A stretch of DNA of 64,000 bases from Hypericibacter adhaerens. GTDB taxonomy: Bacteria > Pseudomonadota > Alphaproteobacteria > Dongiales > Dongiaceae. How positions within the stretch are numbered: the stretch's first letter is position 1; the number at the start of each line of letters is the position of its first letter. This document shows positions 39,190 to 50,263 of the stretch, piece by piece. The translations under genes were made by a program, and so were the position numbers. The DNA lies in assembly GCF_008728835.1 (NCBI RefSeq), contig NZ_CP042582.1, positions 1,736,001 to 1,800,000 on the forward strand, given 5' to 3'. The notes below the pieces were generated by a model that saw only the letters and a list, made by a program, of their open reading frames with translations, had not been told where the DNA came from and did not search any database.

Positions 39190-40797
39190 GTGACGGCGCG
39201 TGAAGATCTCGGAAGCTGGGACTATGTGATCGTCGGTGCGGGCTCGGCGGGCTGTGTGCTGGCGAACCGGCTGAGCGCCAATGGCCGCGACCGCGTCCTG
39301 TTGCTCGAGGCGGGCGGCTCCGATAACTATCACTGGATCCATATCCCCATCGGCTATCTCTATTGCATGGGCAATCCGCGCACGGACTGGGGCTTCCGGA
39401 CGCGGGAGGAACCGGGATTGAATGGGCGTGCGCTCGCCTATCCGCGCGGCAAGGTCCTGGGCGGCTGCTCCTCGATCAACGGCATGATCTATATGCGGGG
39501 GCAGGCGGCGGATTACGACCGCTGGCGCCAGCTCGGCAATCCCGGGTGGGGCTGGGACGATGTGCTGCCGCTGTTCTGCAAGTCGGAAGACCATCACGAG
39601 CGGGGGGCGCCGTTCCACGGTCAGGGCGGCGAGATGCGCGTCGAGCGCCAGCGCCTTCATTGGCCGATCCTCGACGCCGTGCGCGAGGCGGCGCTCGAGA
39701 TGGGCGTGCCCAAGACCGACGATTTCAACAGCGGCGACAACGAAGGATCATCCTATTTCGAGGTCAACCAGAAGTCGGGCTTCCGCTTCAACGCGGCGCG
39801 CGCCTTCCTGAAACCGGCGCGGGGACGGGCCAACCTGCGCATCGTGACCCGCGCCCAGGCCGAGCGGATCGAGTTCGCCGGGAAGCGCGCGGCGGGGCTG
39901 CTGCTGCGCCTGGACGGTCGGCCCGCCCGCGTCACGATCGGCAAGGAGCTGCTCCTGGCCGCGGGATCGATCGGCTCGCCGCAGCTCCTCCAGCTCTCGG
40001 GCGTCGGGCCTGCTGACCTGCTGCAGCGCCACGGCATCGCGGTCCTGAAGGATCTGCCCGGCGTCGGCGAGAACCTGCAGGACCATCTGCAGCTTCGCAC
40101 CATCTTCCGCATCAGCGGCGCGCGCACCCTCAACGAGTGGCAGGCGCGCTGGCCCGGCAAGGCCGAGATCGCGCTGCAATACGCCCTGTGGCGCAAGGGG
40201 CCCATGTCGATGGCGCCCAGCCAGCTCGGCATCTTCATGCGCTCGGACGCCCGCTTCGCCACGCCCAATATCGAGTTCCATGTGCAGCCGCTGAGCCTCG
40301 ACCGCTTCGGCGAGCCGCTGCACGACTATCCGGCGATCACGGTCTCGGTCTGCAATCTGCGGCCGGAATCCAGAGGCCATCTGCGTATCGTCTCCGCGGA
40401 CCCGCTGGCGCCGCCGGAGATCGCGCCCAACTATCTCTCGACGGACGAGGACCGCCGGGTCGCCGTGGAATCGATCGGTGCCGCGCGACGCCTGATGGCA
40501 ACCCGGCGGATGCAGGCCTTCGCGCCCGAGGAGCTGAAGCCCGGCGCCGCAGTGACCTCGCCGGCCGATCTGGCGCGGGCGGCGGGCGATATCGGCACCA
40601 CGATCTTCCATCCCGTGGGCACGGCCAAGATGGGCACCGACTCGCTGGCGGTGGTCGACCCCAAGCTCAAGGTCCATGGCCTCGAGGGCATCCGCGTGGC
40701 GGATGCCTCGATCATGCCCACGATCGTCTCCGGCAACACCCACGCGCCCGCCGTCATGATCGGCGAGATGGCGGCGAGGTTCATCGCAGCGGAATGA
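39190..40797 (+). CDS. GMC-family FAD-dependent alcohol/choline-type dehydrogenase
   Basis: 535 residues, typical GMC length. The FAD-binding Rossmann motif (VIVGAGSAGCVLANRL, residues about 14-29) and the GMC signatures PRGKVLGGCSSINGMIYMRG and GSIGSPQLLQLSGVG are present. The active-site pair is His474 (IFHPVGTAK) and His518 (GNTHAPAVMIGE). Choline dehydrogenases normally have Asn at the second position, so a primary or aryl-alcohol substrate is as likely as choline. The start is GTG at 39190. No betaine aldehyde dehydrogenase or BetI-like regulator is adjacent, which also weakens a BetA call. Cytosolic or membrane-associated; electron acceptor unknown. Confidence 0.88.
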   Translation: MTAREDLGSWDYVIVGAGSAGCVLANRLSANGRDRVLLLEAGGSDNYHWIHIPIGYLYCMGNPRTDWGFRTREEPGLNGRALAYPRGKVLGGCSSINGMIYMRGQAADYDRWRQLGNPGWGWDDVLPLFCKSEDHHERGAPFHGQGGEMRVERQRLHWPILDAVREAALEMGVPKTDDFNSGDNEGSSYFEVNQKSGFRFNAARAFLKPARGRANLRIVTRAQAERIEFAGKRAAGLLLRLDGRPARVTIGKELLLAAGSIGSPQLLQLSGVGPADLLQRHGIAVLKDLPGVGENLQDHLQLRTIFRISGARTLNEWQARWPGKAEIALQYALWRKGPMSMAPSQLGIFMRSDARFATPNIEFHVQPLSLDRFGEPLHDYPAITVSVCNLRPESRGHLRIVSADPLAPPEIAPNYLSTDEDRRVAVESIGAARRLMATRRMQAFAPEELKPGAAVTSPADLARAAGDIGTTIFHPVGTAKMGTDSLAVVDPKLKVHGLEGIRVADASIMPTIVSGNTHAPAVMIGEMAARFIAAE

Positions 40798-40837
40798 TCG
40801 CCATCGGCATTAGCGCGAGACGATAGGGACGCTTCGC

Positions 40838-41119
40838 GTGAGAGCGCTTCTGCAACGACTGTTCCGGCGATCCAGGCCCCGGATCGTGACAAGAACGCCC
40901 GATGTGGAGCGCAGAGTCCGTGCGTGGATAGCGGCGGCCGGAACCTTGTCGGAAGATCCGTCGGCGCCGGTGCCTTGCCCGCATTGCGGAATTGGCATCC
41001 TCCTCGTGACGGATGTCCCTTTTTCGGATGGCAGCGGGCTGGAGCGTTGGCTGCGCTGCAATGTCTGCAGGCATGCAAACACGATGCGCATCACCCCCTT
41101 GCCGCACTGCCAGCCATAG
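40838..41119 (+). CDS. Small zinc-ribbon protein, function unknown
   Basis: 93 residues from a GTG start. Two CxxC pairs (CPHC near residues 48-51 and CNVC near 74-77) about 22 residues apart look like a structural zinc ribbon. The N-terminus is Arg-rich (RALLQRLFRRSRPR). It lies 40 bases after the GMC oxidoreductase gene and ends two bases from the convergent ABC transporter gene. I do not recognise a named family. It could be a false gene, but the paired CxxC motifs argue for a real one. Confidence 0.55.
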   Translation: MRALLQRLFRRSRPRIVTRTPDVERRVRAWIAAAGTLSEDPSAPVPCPHCGIGILLVTDVPFSDGSGLERWLRCNVCRHANTMRITPLPHCQP

Positions 41120-41121
41120 AG

Positions 41122-43245
<2,124 letters not shown>

Positions 43246-43305
43246 GCCGTGACGCGTGCCTGTGTCGAGAGGGAGGCGACGATCCGCCCATGCCCCCGTC
43301 TGCGC

Positions 43306-44538
43306 CTAGTCTTCGCCGACGATCACCAGGTCGCCGGGGTGAAGATCGCCCTCGACGATCTCGGTGTTGCTGTCATCGTCGAGCCCGACCTTGACCGTGA
43401 CGGCGGCAGGCCTGCCGTCACGCAAGACCCAGAGCAGGGCTTGGCCGCTCCCGGCCGTCGGCGCCTGCGTCGCTGCCGTGCCGCCTTCCGGAACGATCCC
43501 GCCGGGCAGGTACCGCAGCGCCTGATTCGGGACCCGCAGCACGTCGGATCTGCGTTCGGTCACGACCCGTGCCGAGGCGGTCATCCCCGGCTTCAGCGAC
43601 AGGTCGCGGTTGTCGACGCTCACCACCGCATCGAAGGTGATGACATTCTGCACCGACTGCGGCGACTGTCTGAGCTGCGTGACGGTTCCCTCGAAGACGC
43701 GGCTGGGGAACGCGTCGACAGTGAATGTCGCCTTGTTGCCTTCCGCGACCGCGCCGACGTCGCTTTCGCTGACATTGGTGTCGACCTGCATCTTGGTGAG
43801 GTCGGTCGCGATCAGGAACAGCGTGGGCGTCTGGAAGCTGGCGGCGACCGTCTGCCCCTGCGTGACGTTGCGGGACACCACAGTGCCCTCCACGGGCGAG
43901 GTGATGTCGGTATAGCCGAGATTGACCTGGGCGGCCTCGAGCTCGGCCTCCCGCTGCTCGATCGTCGCCTGGTCGAGGCCGATCTGGGCCTGGGCCTGAT
44001 CGTAGGCGTTCTTGGCACTGTCGGCGGCGTCCTGGGTGGAGAAGTCGCGTCGCGCCAGCGCTGTCGTCCGATCCAAGGTGAGTTTCGCGTAGACGAGATT
44101 GGCCTTGTCCTTCTCCAGCTGCGCCTTCGCCACGTCGAGGGCGGCCTGGGCCTGATTGACCGTCATCTGGTAGGGGCGGGGATCGATCTTCGCGCAGATC
44201 TGCCCTGCCTTGACTTGGGTGTTGTAGTCGCAAAAGAGCTGCTGAATCACGCCGGAAACATAGGAACCGACAATGACGGTGAGCTCGGGATTGACGGTGC
44301 CCGTGGCGGTGACGGCGCGGGCGACTTCGCCGCGCGTGACGGGCATGGTGACATAATGGATCGGTGGCGCGCTGTGCGATCGCCACCAGAAAGCGCCGGC
44401 GCCGACGGTAGCCAGGAGAAACGCCAGGAGGACGGCGGCCTTCAGCCACGGACGGTGCCGCGTTTCTCCGGTGCCTCCGTCGGAGCGGAACGAGGTTACG
44501 CTCTTTTCATCTGCCACACCGGTCACCTGCCTGTTCAT
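43306..44538 (-). CDS. MacA/HlyD-type periplasmic adaptor
   Basis: 410 residues from the ATG at 44538, chosen because AAAAGG lies just upstream; an in-frame ATG 12 codons earlier has no clear ribosome site. One N-terminal membrane anchor (WLKAAVLLAFLLATVG, about 32-50) is followed by a lipoyl-like half motif (GSYVSGVIQQLFCDYNTQVK), a coiled-coil hairpin (about 125-200, rich in QAQ/EAE), the second lipoyl half (DITSPVEGTVVSRNVTQGQ) and beta-barrel domains. It would bridge the following MacB-type pump to an outer-membrane channel. The two genes form an operon with a 60-base gap. Confidence 0.88.
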   Translation of the reverse strand: MNRQVTGVADEKSVTSFRSDGGTGETRHRPWLKAAVLLAFLLATVGAGAFWWRSHSAPPIHYVTMPVTRGEVARAVTATGTVNPELTVIVGSYVSGVIQQLFCDYNTQVKAGQICAKIDPRPYQMTVNQAQAALDVAKAQLEKDKANLVYAKLTLDRTTALARRDFSTQDAADSAKNAYDQAQAQIGLDQATIEQREAELEAAQVNLGYTDITSPVEGTVVSRNVTQGQTVAASFQTPTLFLIATDLTKMQVDTNVSESDVGAVAEGNKATFTVDAFPSRVFEGTVTQLRQSPQSVQNVITFDAVVSVDNRDLSLKPGMTASARVVTERRSDVLRVPNQALRYLPGGIVPEGGTAATQAPTAGSGQALLWVLRDGRPAAVTVKVGLDDDSNTEIVEGDLHPGDLVIVGED

Positions 44539-44696
44539 GTGGCCTTTTGTAGAGGGAAGAGCGCCGACGAACATTGACCAGGATCAAGATGCCTTCGCGC
44601 CTTTCCTTTTGCCCCCTTACAGGGCGCCGGAGGAGGAGTCCCCGTGGGGCCTGACGCGGCTGAAGCGTTGCAGAACGCCGCCGGGCTGCTGTTTTC

Positions 44697-45641
44697 CTAG
44701 CCCGGCGGGTCGCCCGCCGGCACCGCTGCCGCCATCTTCGGCCGTGCCTTGATCTCCATGCCGATGTTCCAGAGCACGGCCGCCAGCACGAAGCCCCCGC
44801 CGATGAAGGTCTCGTCGGCCGGCACCTCGTCGACGAAGATCCAGACCCAGAGCGGCGAGAGCGGCATCTCGGCGGCGCTCAGCAGGGCGGCCTGGGCGGA
44901 GGGCAGGCGGCGGGCGCCCATGGTGTAGATCCCGAGCCCGCCGCCCTGGGTGACGATGCCGCAGAGCCCGATCAGCACCATGTCCCGCGTGGAGATCGCG
45001 AAGGGATCGGTGACGAGCCAGGCGAAGGCCGCGGCCGCGAAGCAGGCCAGCGCCACCGATTCCAGCATCGGCGTGTCGCGGTAGCGGCGCATGATCACGG
45101 TCATCATGGCGAGCGAGAAGGTCGCATAGACCATCGCCAGGTCGCCCTTCAGATGGCCGCCGCCCAGCGCCAGCGTGCCGCCGACCGTGACCGCGACGCC
45201 GGCGATCGCGATCGCCGTGCAGAAGAGGGTGCGGGCGCCGGGCCGCTCGCGGAACCAGAGCCAGGCGAGCGCCGCCGTCATGAAGGGCACGGTCGAGTAG
45301 ATCACGCAGCCATTGGCGATCGTGGTGTTCTGCATCGAGTAGATGGCCGCGAAGATGCCGGTGGCGATGAAGGCCGTGATCGCGATCCCCGGCAGCGTCA
45401 GGGTGCGCCGCCAGTCGAAGGAGAGCTGCCGCCGCTCGATCATCGCCAGCCCCACGATCGAGAGCCCGCCGAAGATGCTGCGCCAGAACACGACGGTCCA
45501 AACATCGGCCGTCGGCACCAGGCGCACGAAAAGGCCCATGCTACTCCAGGCGACGGCCGAGCTCAGCACCAGCAGGATCCCCAGCCAGGTATTGCGCCGG
45601 CTATGCAGGCTCTCGGCGCCGGTTCCGGTGGGATCGGTCAT
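44697..45641 (-). CDS. EamA/DMT-family inner membrane exporter
   Basis: 314 residues with about ten hydrophobic segments in two EamA-type halves (first half about 17-150, second about 165-295). Conserved features include the Trp-Arg motif in VVFWRSIFGG and the Pro-containing helix YSTVPFMTAALAWLWFRE. The drug/metabolite transporter superfamily exports amino acids, metabolites or drugs; the substrate cannot be told here. It lies downstream of the isochorismatase-like gene on the same strand, 122 bases away, and may or may not be cotranscribed. Confidence 0.85.
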   Translation of the reverse strand: MTDPTGTGAESLHSRRNTWLGILLVLSSAVAWSSMGLFVRLVPTADVWTVVFWRSIFGGLSIVGLAMIERRQLSFDWRRTLTLPGIAITAFIATGIFAAIYSMQNTTIANGCVIYSTVPFMTAALAWLWFRERPGARTLFCTAIAIAGVAVTVGGTLALGGGHLKGDLAMVYATFSLAMMTVIMRRYRDTPMLESVALACFAAAAFAWLVTDPFAISTRDMVLIGLCGIVTQGGGLGIYTMGARRLPSAQAALLSAAEMPLSPLWVWIFVDEVPADETFIGGGFVLAAVLWNIGMEIKARPKMAAAVPAGDPPG

Positions 45642-45763
45642 GGGAGAGGCCGTCCATAAGATGAGAGGTGCCTCACCCTAGCATGCGAGTGGGTATCAGC
45701 GCACGAGATATGGGAATTAAATCTGGAGGACCGTGGTCGCCGGTGCTGGCGTTCCGGCTTTCC

Positions 45764-46564
45764 TCACCCCATCGCCTTGATCACCTCGTCGGTCGACAGC
45801 ACGGCGTGGGCGAGAAAGCGGTAGTTGATGATCGCCGCCTGGTAGCCGTCGCCCCAGTCGGGATGCCGGGGGCCGGCGGTCGCGTCCTTGGCCATGATCA
45901 CCTCGAAGCCCTGCTCGAGGAACTCGCGCAGATGCGATTCGACGCACATGTTGGCCAGCATGCCGCCCAGGATGATCTTGCTGATGCCCCGCTTCCGCAG
46001 TTGCAGGACCAGGTCGTTCGTCTGCGGCCCGAACACCTTGTGCGGGCTGACGACGACCGTCTTGCCGTCCTCGATATAGGGTTTGAAGCGGTCGAGCCAG
46101 TCCGCGCCCGAGTTCGCGAACCCGCTCAGGTCCAGCGGCCCGCTGCGGGCGAAGGTATGCGTCCTGAACTCGTCGGATTCGAGCGGCCCGTTGAAGGCCC
46201 AGCCATCGTCGGTCGGGTAGAAGTAATGCGGCGAGATGAAGACGTGGTAGCCGCGCTGCTTCGCCGCCTTGAAGATCGCCTCCATGTTCTCGACCGTCTT
46301 GTTCTCCGTGACGCTGGCGCCGACCGCGCCCCAATTCTTGCCCTTCGGGCTCAGCACGTCATTCTGCGGGTCGATGAACACGACCGCGGTGTCGGTGTTC
46401 CGAACCTGGAGCGGGCCTGAGGAACCCTTCACCTCCGCAGCCGCCGCCAGGCCGGGCGCCGCCGCCAGGGCGACCGCCATCGACGCGCCGGCGATCAGGA
46501 CGTCGCGACGAGAGGCATGCTCGTCCTTGACGGGATGTTCCGTTCGGTTCTCGGTCTCGCACAT
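45764..46564 (-). CDS. Exported isochorismatase-like cysteine hydrolase
   Basis: 266 residues from the ATG at 46564, which has GGAAG in place; longer in-frame starts lie in another gene's reading region. A Tat-like signal (SRRDVLIAG at 18-26, then a hydrophobic stretch ending AAAAE) predicts export to the periplasm. The catalytic triad of the family is present: Asp65 (FIDPQND), Lys176 (SPHKVFG) and Cys207 (MLANMCVES). The family contains isochorismatases, nicotinamidases and carbamoylases, so the substrate is open. Periplasmic members are less common. It is the last gene of a four-gene set controlled, probably, by the divergent LysR gene at 49279. Confidence 0.87.
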   Translation of the reverse strand: MCETENRTEHPVKDEHASRRDVLIAGASMAVALAAAPGLAAAAEVKGSSGPLQVRNTDTAVVFIDPQNDVLSPKGKNWGAVGASVTENKTVENMEAIFKAAKQRGYHVFISPHYFYPTDDGWAFNGPLESDEFRTHTFARSGPLDLSGFANSGADWLDRFKPYIEDGKTVVVSPHKVFGPQTNDLVLQLRKRGISKIILGGMLANMCVESHLREFLEQGFEVIMAKDATAGPRHPDWGDGYQAAIINYRFLAHAVLSTDEVIKAMG

Positions 46565-46581
46565 GGCACTTCTTCCTTTCG

Positions 46582-47022
46582 TCAGGGAGCTTGGCCGGGC
46601 AGCGTGAAGCTCACCGTCTCGCTGGCAATGACCCGGTGCGTGGGGTCGGCAAGCTCGACCAGCACCTTGTGCGGGCCTGGCTTCAGGCCGACCACGATGA
46701 TCGTCTGGCCGGTGGCGTCGACGAAATGCCAGGGTGCGTCGTCGACGGTGATATGCACATGGCCGATGCGGGGCGACACGTCGAGGGCGCCTTTGCCGAA
46801 CACCGGCACCACGCGCAGGTTCTCCGTCCGGTACTGGATGAAGACGAGGCCCCGCGACAGCGGCTCGGCCAGCGGCGGATCGACGATCAACCGGGGCAGC
46901 GGCTCGTTCTCGATGGCGACCAGCGGCGAGGGGCCGACGATGTCCTTGGCGCTCTGGGCGGAAGCGGCAGTGGCGAGGAGGGTGCAGGCGGCCATGGCGG
47001 TCAGGCATTTGAGCGTGTCCAT
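46582..47022 (-). CDS. Secreted DUF6130-like small protein
   Basis: 146 residues from the ATG at 47022, behind GAAGGAA. A Sec signal peptide (about 1-23, ending ATAASAQS) is followed by one beta-rich domain with HVHITVDDAPWHFVD and GLKPGPHKVLVELADPTHRV, which I recognise as the pattern of DUF6130 proteins. The function is not known; the histidines of HVH and WHF could bind metal. It sits 17 bases upstream of the isochorismatase-like gene and downstream of two exported hydrolases, so a shared periplasmic task is likely. Confidence 0.75.
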   Translation of the reverse strand: MDTLKCLTAMAACTLLATAASAQSAKDIVGPSPLVAIENEPLPRLIVDPPLAEPLSRGLVFIQYRTENLRVVPVFGKGALDVSPRIGHVHITVDDAPWHFVDATGQTIIVVGLKPGPHKVLVELADPTHRVIASETVSFTLPGQAP

Positions 47023-47080
47023 GACGGTTCCTTCGGAGAAGGTGCGGGGTGGGCCCATGCCTTGGGCGTTGCCCGATCGC

Positions 47081-48115
47081 TCACTTGACCTTTCGATCGA
47101 GGAAATCGCGGATCAGGGGCACCATTTCGTCGGCCTTATCCTCCAGGGCGAAGTGACCGGTGTCCAGGAGGTGGAACTCGACCTCGGGCAGATCGCGCTT
47201 GTAGAGATGGGCGCCGTCGGCTGGAAAGATCTTGTCGTTCTGGCCCCAGACGATCAGCGCCGGCGGCCGGTGCTTGCGGAAATAGGCCTGGACCGCCGGA
47301 TAGAGCGGCAGGTTGGTGCGATAGTCGTAGAAGATGTCCATCTGGATCTCGGCATTGCCCGGCCGGTCGAGCAGGGCCTGGTCATGGACCCAGTTGTCCG
47401 GCGAGATGCGGCTGAGATCCGACATGCCGTCCGTGTATTGGAATTTCGTGGTTTCCGGCGTGACCAGGACGTAGAGCGCCTTGCGATGGGCCTCCGAATG
47501 ATCGGACCAGTACGCCTTGATCGAATCCCAGAACTCCTTCAGCCCTTCCTCATAGGCGTTGCCGTTCTGGACGATCAGGCCGCTGATCCGCTCCGGATGC
47601 TTGAGCGCCAGCCGCCAGCCCACCGGCGCGCCGTAATCCATCACATACATCGCGTAGCGCGTGACGCCGAGCTGATCGAGCAGCGCGTCGACCAGCTCGC
47701 CGAAGCGGTCGAAGGTATAGGCGAATGTGGCGCGGTCGGGCATGTCGCTCTGCCCGAAACCGGGATAGTCCGGAGCGATCACGTGATAGCGATCCGCCAG
47801 GGCGGGGATCAGGTTCCGGAACATGTGCGAGGAGGTGGGAAAGCCGTGGAGCAGGAGAACGGTTGGCGCGTCCGCAGGCCCCGCTTCGCGATAGAAGATG
47901 TTGACGCCGTCAACGGCCTTCGATCGGTAATGGATCACCGGTATGGCCGCGCCCTGATCCGCCGTGGCGGCCTGGGTCGGGATCGGGCTTCCCGCGACCG
48001 CCATTGTGGCGCCGGCCACAGCGGCACCCTGTGCGAGAAGATGGCGGCGGGACACCGGACCCTTGTCGTGCCGAAGGCGGGTCGTCTGCGGCGTCAAGGG
48101 AGAGTGGGTGGCCAT
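47081..48115 (-). CDS. Tat-exported alpha/beta hydrolase with Asp nucleophile
   Basis: 344 residues from the ATG at 48115 with GAGGAGA upstream. The N-terminus carries SRRHLLAQG (22-30) and a hydrophobic stretch, a Tat signal. The fold shows the oxyanion motif HGFPTSS (about 90-96), an Asp160 nucleophile in VMDYGAPVG, the acid in WGQNDKIFP and the base in DTGHFALED. An Asp nucleophile is typical of epoxide hydrolases and haloalkane or haloacetate dehalogenases rather than esterases. It lies 26 bases after the next hydrolase gene in the same set. Confidence 0.85.
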   Translation of the reverse strand: MATHSPLTPQTTRLRHDKGPVSRRHLLAQGAAVAGATMAVAGSPIPTQAATADQGAAIPVIHYRSKAVDGVNIFYREAGPADAPTVLLLHGFPTSSHMFRNLIPALADRYHVIAPDYPGFGQSDMPDRATFAYTFDRFGELVDALLDQLGVTRYAMYVMDYGAPVGWRLALKHPERISGLIVQNGNAYEEGLKEFWDSIKAYWSDHSEAHRKALYVLVTPETTKFQYTDGMSDLSRISPDNWVHDQALLDRPGNAEIQMDIFYDYRTNLPLYPAVQAYFRKHRPPALIVWGQNDKIFPADGAHLYKRDLPEVEFHLLDTGHFALEDKADEMVPLIRDFLDRKVK

Positions 48116-48141
48116 GACCGTCTCCTCGAGAGGGTTGCGCG

Positions 48142-49134
48142 TCAAGCTGCCGCGAAGGCGAGCAGGTCGTTGTTCAGCTGCTCCTTGTGCGTCGCCATGA
48201 GCCCGTGAGGAGCGCCAGGATAGACCTTCAATGTTGCGTTCTTGATGAGCTTCGAGGAAAGCAGCGCCGAATCCGCGATCGGAACGATCTGGTCGTCGTC
48301 GCCATGGATCACGAGCGTCGGGACGTCGACCTTCTTGAGGTCCTCGGTCAGGTCCGTCTCGGAGAACGCCTTGATGCAGTCATAGGCACCCTTCAATCCG
48401 GCCTGCATGGACCAGAGCCAGAAGGCATCCTGGACGTCCTTCGAGACCTTCGAGCCGGGCCGGTTCACGCCATAGAAGGGTGAGCTGAGGTCGCGGTAGA
48501 ACTGCGCGCGGTCGCCGGCCATGCCCGCTCGGGTGTCGTCGAACACCTCGATCGGAAGGCCGTTCGGATTGGCCGGCGTCTTCAGCATCAGGGGCGGGAT
48601 GGCCGAGACCAGCACGAGCTTATGGACGCGCCGCGTCCCATGCCGGCCGACATAGCGGGTAACCTCGCCGCCGCCGGTGGAATGGCCGATCAGGGTAGCA
48701 TCCTTCAGATCCAGGGCCGCGATCAGCGCCGCGAGATCGTCGGCATAGGTGTCGAGATCGTTGCCGTTCCAGGATTGGCCGGACCGGCCATGGCCGCGAC
48801 GGTCATGCGCGATGCACCGGTATCCGTGCGACGCCAGGAAGAACATCTGGTCGTCCCAGGCATCGGCATTCAACGGCCAGCCATGGGAGAAGCAGACCGG
48901 GCGGCCCTTGCCCCAATCCTTGTAGAAGATCTCGGTGCCGTCCTTCGTCTTGATCGTGCCCATGGTGTGAGCTCCTTCAGGGCTTTGAGCGGTCGCGCCG
49001 CTCGTGGTCTCCGGCGTGCCGGCGGCCAGCTCCGCGGGCAGGGCGGCGATGGCAGCGGCGGAAATTCCCCCGATCAGGACCCGGCGGCGGGGCGTGAGCA
49101 TCGGATGTTCAGGACCGCTCGGCCGGCTCGTCAT
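48142..49134 (-). CDS. Exported alpha/beta hydrolase, chloroperoxidase-like
   Basis: 330 residues. The ATG at 49134 has AGGAAGGA upstream. A Tat-like leader (PRRRVLIGG, 15-23) precedes a domain that begins [18 protein letters not shown], the normal start of cofactor-free chloroperoxidases and related arylesterases, so an export signal was added to a usually cytosolic enzyme type. Catalytic triad: Ser152 (GHSTGGGE), Asp281 (HGDDDQIVP) and His310 (GAPHG). The cap region ([10 protein letters not shown]) is also typical. It is the first gene of the four-gene set, facing the LysR gene. Confidence 0.87.
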   Translation of the reverse strand: MTSRPSGPEHPMLTPRRRVLIGGISAAAIAALPAELAAGTPETTSGATAQSPEGAHTMGTIKTKDGTEIFYKDWGKGRPVCFSHGWPLNADAWDDQMFFLASHGYRCIAHDRRGHGRSGQSWNGNDLDTYADDLAALIAALDLKDATLIGHSTGGGEVTRYVGRHGTRRVHKLVLVSAIPPLMLKTPANPNGLPIEVFDDTRAGMAGDRAQFYRDLSSPFYGVNRPGSKVSKDVQDAFWLWSMQAGLKGAYDCIKAFSETDLTEDLKKVDVPTLVIHGDDDQIVPIADSALLSSKLIKNATLKVYPGAPHGLMATHKEQLNNDLLAFAAA

Positions 49135-49278
49135 GCGGAAGTCCTTCCTATGGGGGTACCGCTTGCAGGAGGTCTGCGCCAGATCGGTTTCGCGATCGCA
49201 GGCATAGGCGATTGCTGCAAGGCAGGGCAGTCCCTATGATTGAAAGACAGCTTCTCGCGATGCGGAAAGGCGGCACCG
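49135..49278. promoter_or_regulatory. Divergent promoter region, exported-hydrolase set and LysR
   Basis: 144 bases between divergent starts, the usual place for LysR binding. Short T-N11-A pairs exist, but none stands out, so I give no exact operator. Confidence 0.4.
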
Positions 49279-50181
49279 ATGGACCGTTTGGAGTCGATGT
49301 CGGTGATCATCGCCGTGGCCGAGGCGGGCGGCCTCTCGGCGGCGTCGCGCAAGCTGGGGATGCCGGTCCCCACCGTCAGCCGGAAGCTGGCCGAGCTCGA
49401 GACGCGGCTGAACACCCGGCTGTTCCACCGTTCGCCGCGGCAGATCACGCTGACGGATGCGGGGCGATCCTATATCGAGGCCTGCAAGCGCATCGTCGAG
49501 CAGGTGGAGGATGCCGAGCGGGAGGTTTCCGGCGAATACAGATCGCCGATGGGCCATCTGGCGGCGACAGCACCGTGGGGCCTCGGGCATTCGCTGCTGC
49601 TGCCGATCGCCTGCGAGTTCCTGTCCGCTTATCCCGACATCACCTTGCGGCTCGCGCTCACCGATCGCGTGCTCAGGCCGCTCGAGGACAAGATCGATGT
49701 CGTGATCCGGATCGGGGCGCTGGCCGACAGCAGCATGATCGCGACCCGCATCGGCTCGGTGCGGCTCGTCGCCTGCGCGAGCCCGGCCTATCTCTCAGAG
49801 CATGGCTGTCCCAAGAAGCCGAGCGAGCTGAAGGACCATGTCTGCATCACGACCGACGACATGGCCGCGCCCCGCAACTGGAAGTTCGCGAAAGGCAAAC
49901 GCGAGATCGCCACGCCGATCCAGTCGCGGCTGACGGTGAACACGTCGGAGGCCGCGGTCGAGGCGGCGGTCGCGGGCGTGGGGATCGCCCGGGTCATGTC
50001 CTACAAGATGGAGACCGCAAGGCGCGCGGGCAAGCTGGCGATCCTGCTGGACTCCTTCGAGCATGAACCGATGCCCGTGCATATCCTCCATGCCGAGCAG
50101 AAACCGATGCCCCTGAAGCTGCGTGCCTTCCTCAACTGGGTGACGCCGCGGCTCAAGGCCAAGCTGGCCCAGGTGGGGTGA
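49279..50181 (+). CDS. LysR-family regulator
   Basis: 300 residues from the ATG at 49279, with GGAAAGG upstream. The N-terminal helix-turn-helix (AVAEAGGLSAASRKLGMPVPTVSRKLAELE, split over residues about 12-42) is followed by a linker helix and the two-lobed effector domain with the SMIATRIGSVRLVACASPAYL pattern seen in the CrgA/DmlR-like branch. It is divergent from the exported hydrolase set and is the best candidate to control it. The effector is unknown. Confidence 0.88.
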   Translation: MDRLESMSVIIAVAEAGGLSAASRKLGMPVPTVSRKLAELETRLNTRLFHRSPRQITLTDAGRSYIEACKRIVEQVEDAEREVSGEYRSPMGHLAATAPWGLGHSLLLPIACEFLSAYPDITLRLALTDRVLRPLEDKIDVVIRIGALADSSMIATRIGSVRLVACASPAYLSEHGCPKKPSELKDHVCITTDDMAAPRNWKFAKGKREIATPIQSRLTVNTSEAAVEAAVAGVGIARVMSYKMETARRAGKLAILLDSFEHEPMPVHILHAEQKPMPLKLRAFLNWVTPRLKAKLAQVG

Positions 50182-50263
50182 GCGGAGCCCTGGCGTTCAG
50201 CTCGACCCTGGCGCGATCGGGACAAGCCCGATGTGCAGCCGCCCTGAGTGACGCGCCTGGGGC

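Noticed and set aside
50216-50232. Short hairpin ATCGGG/CCCGAT between the convergent LysR and M48 genes
   Set aside because: Only six base pairs and no T tract on either strand; too weak to call a terminator.
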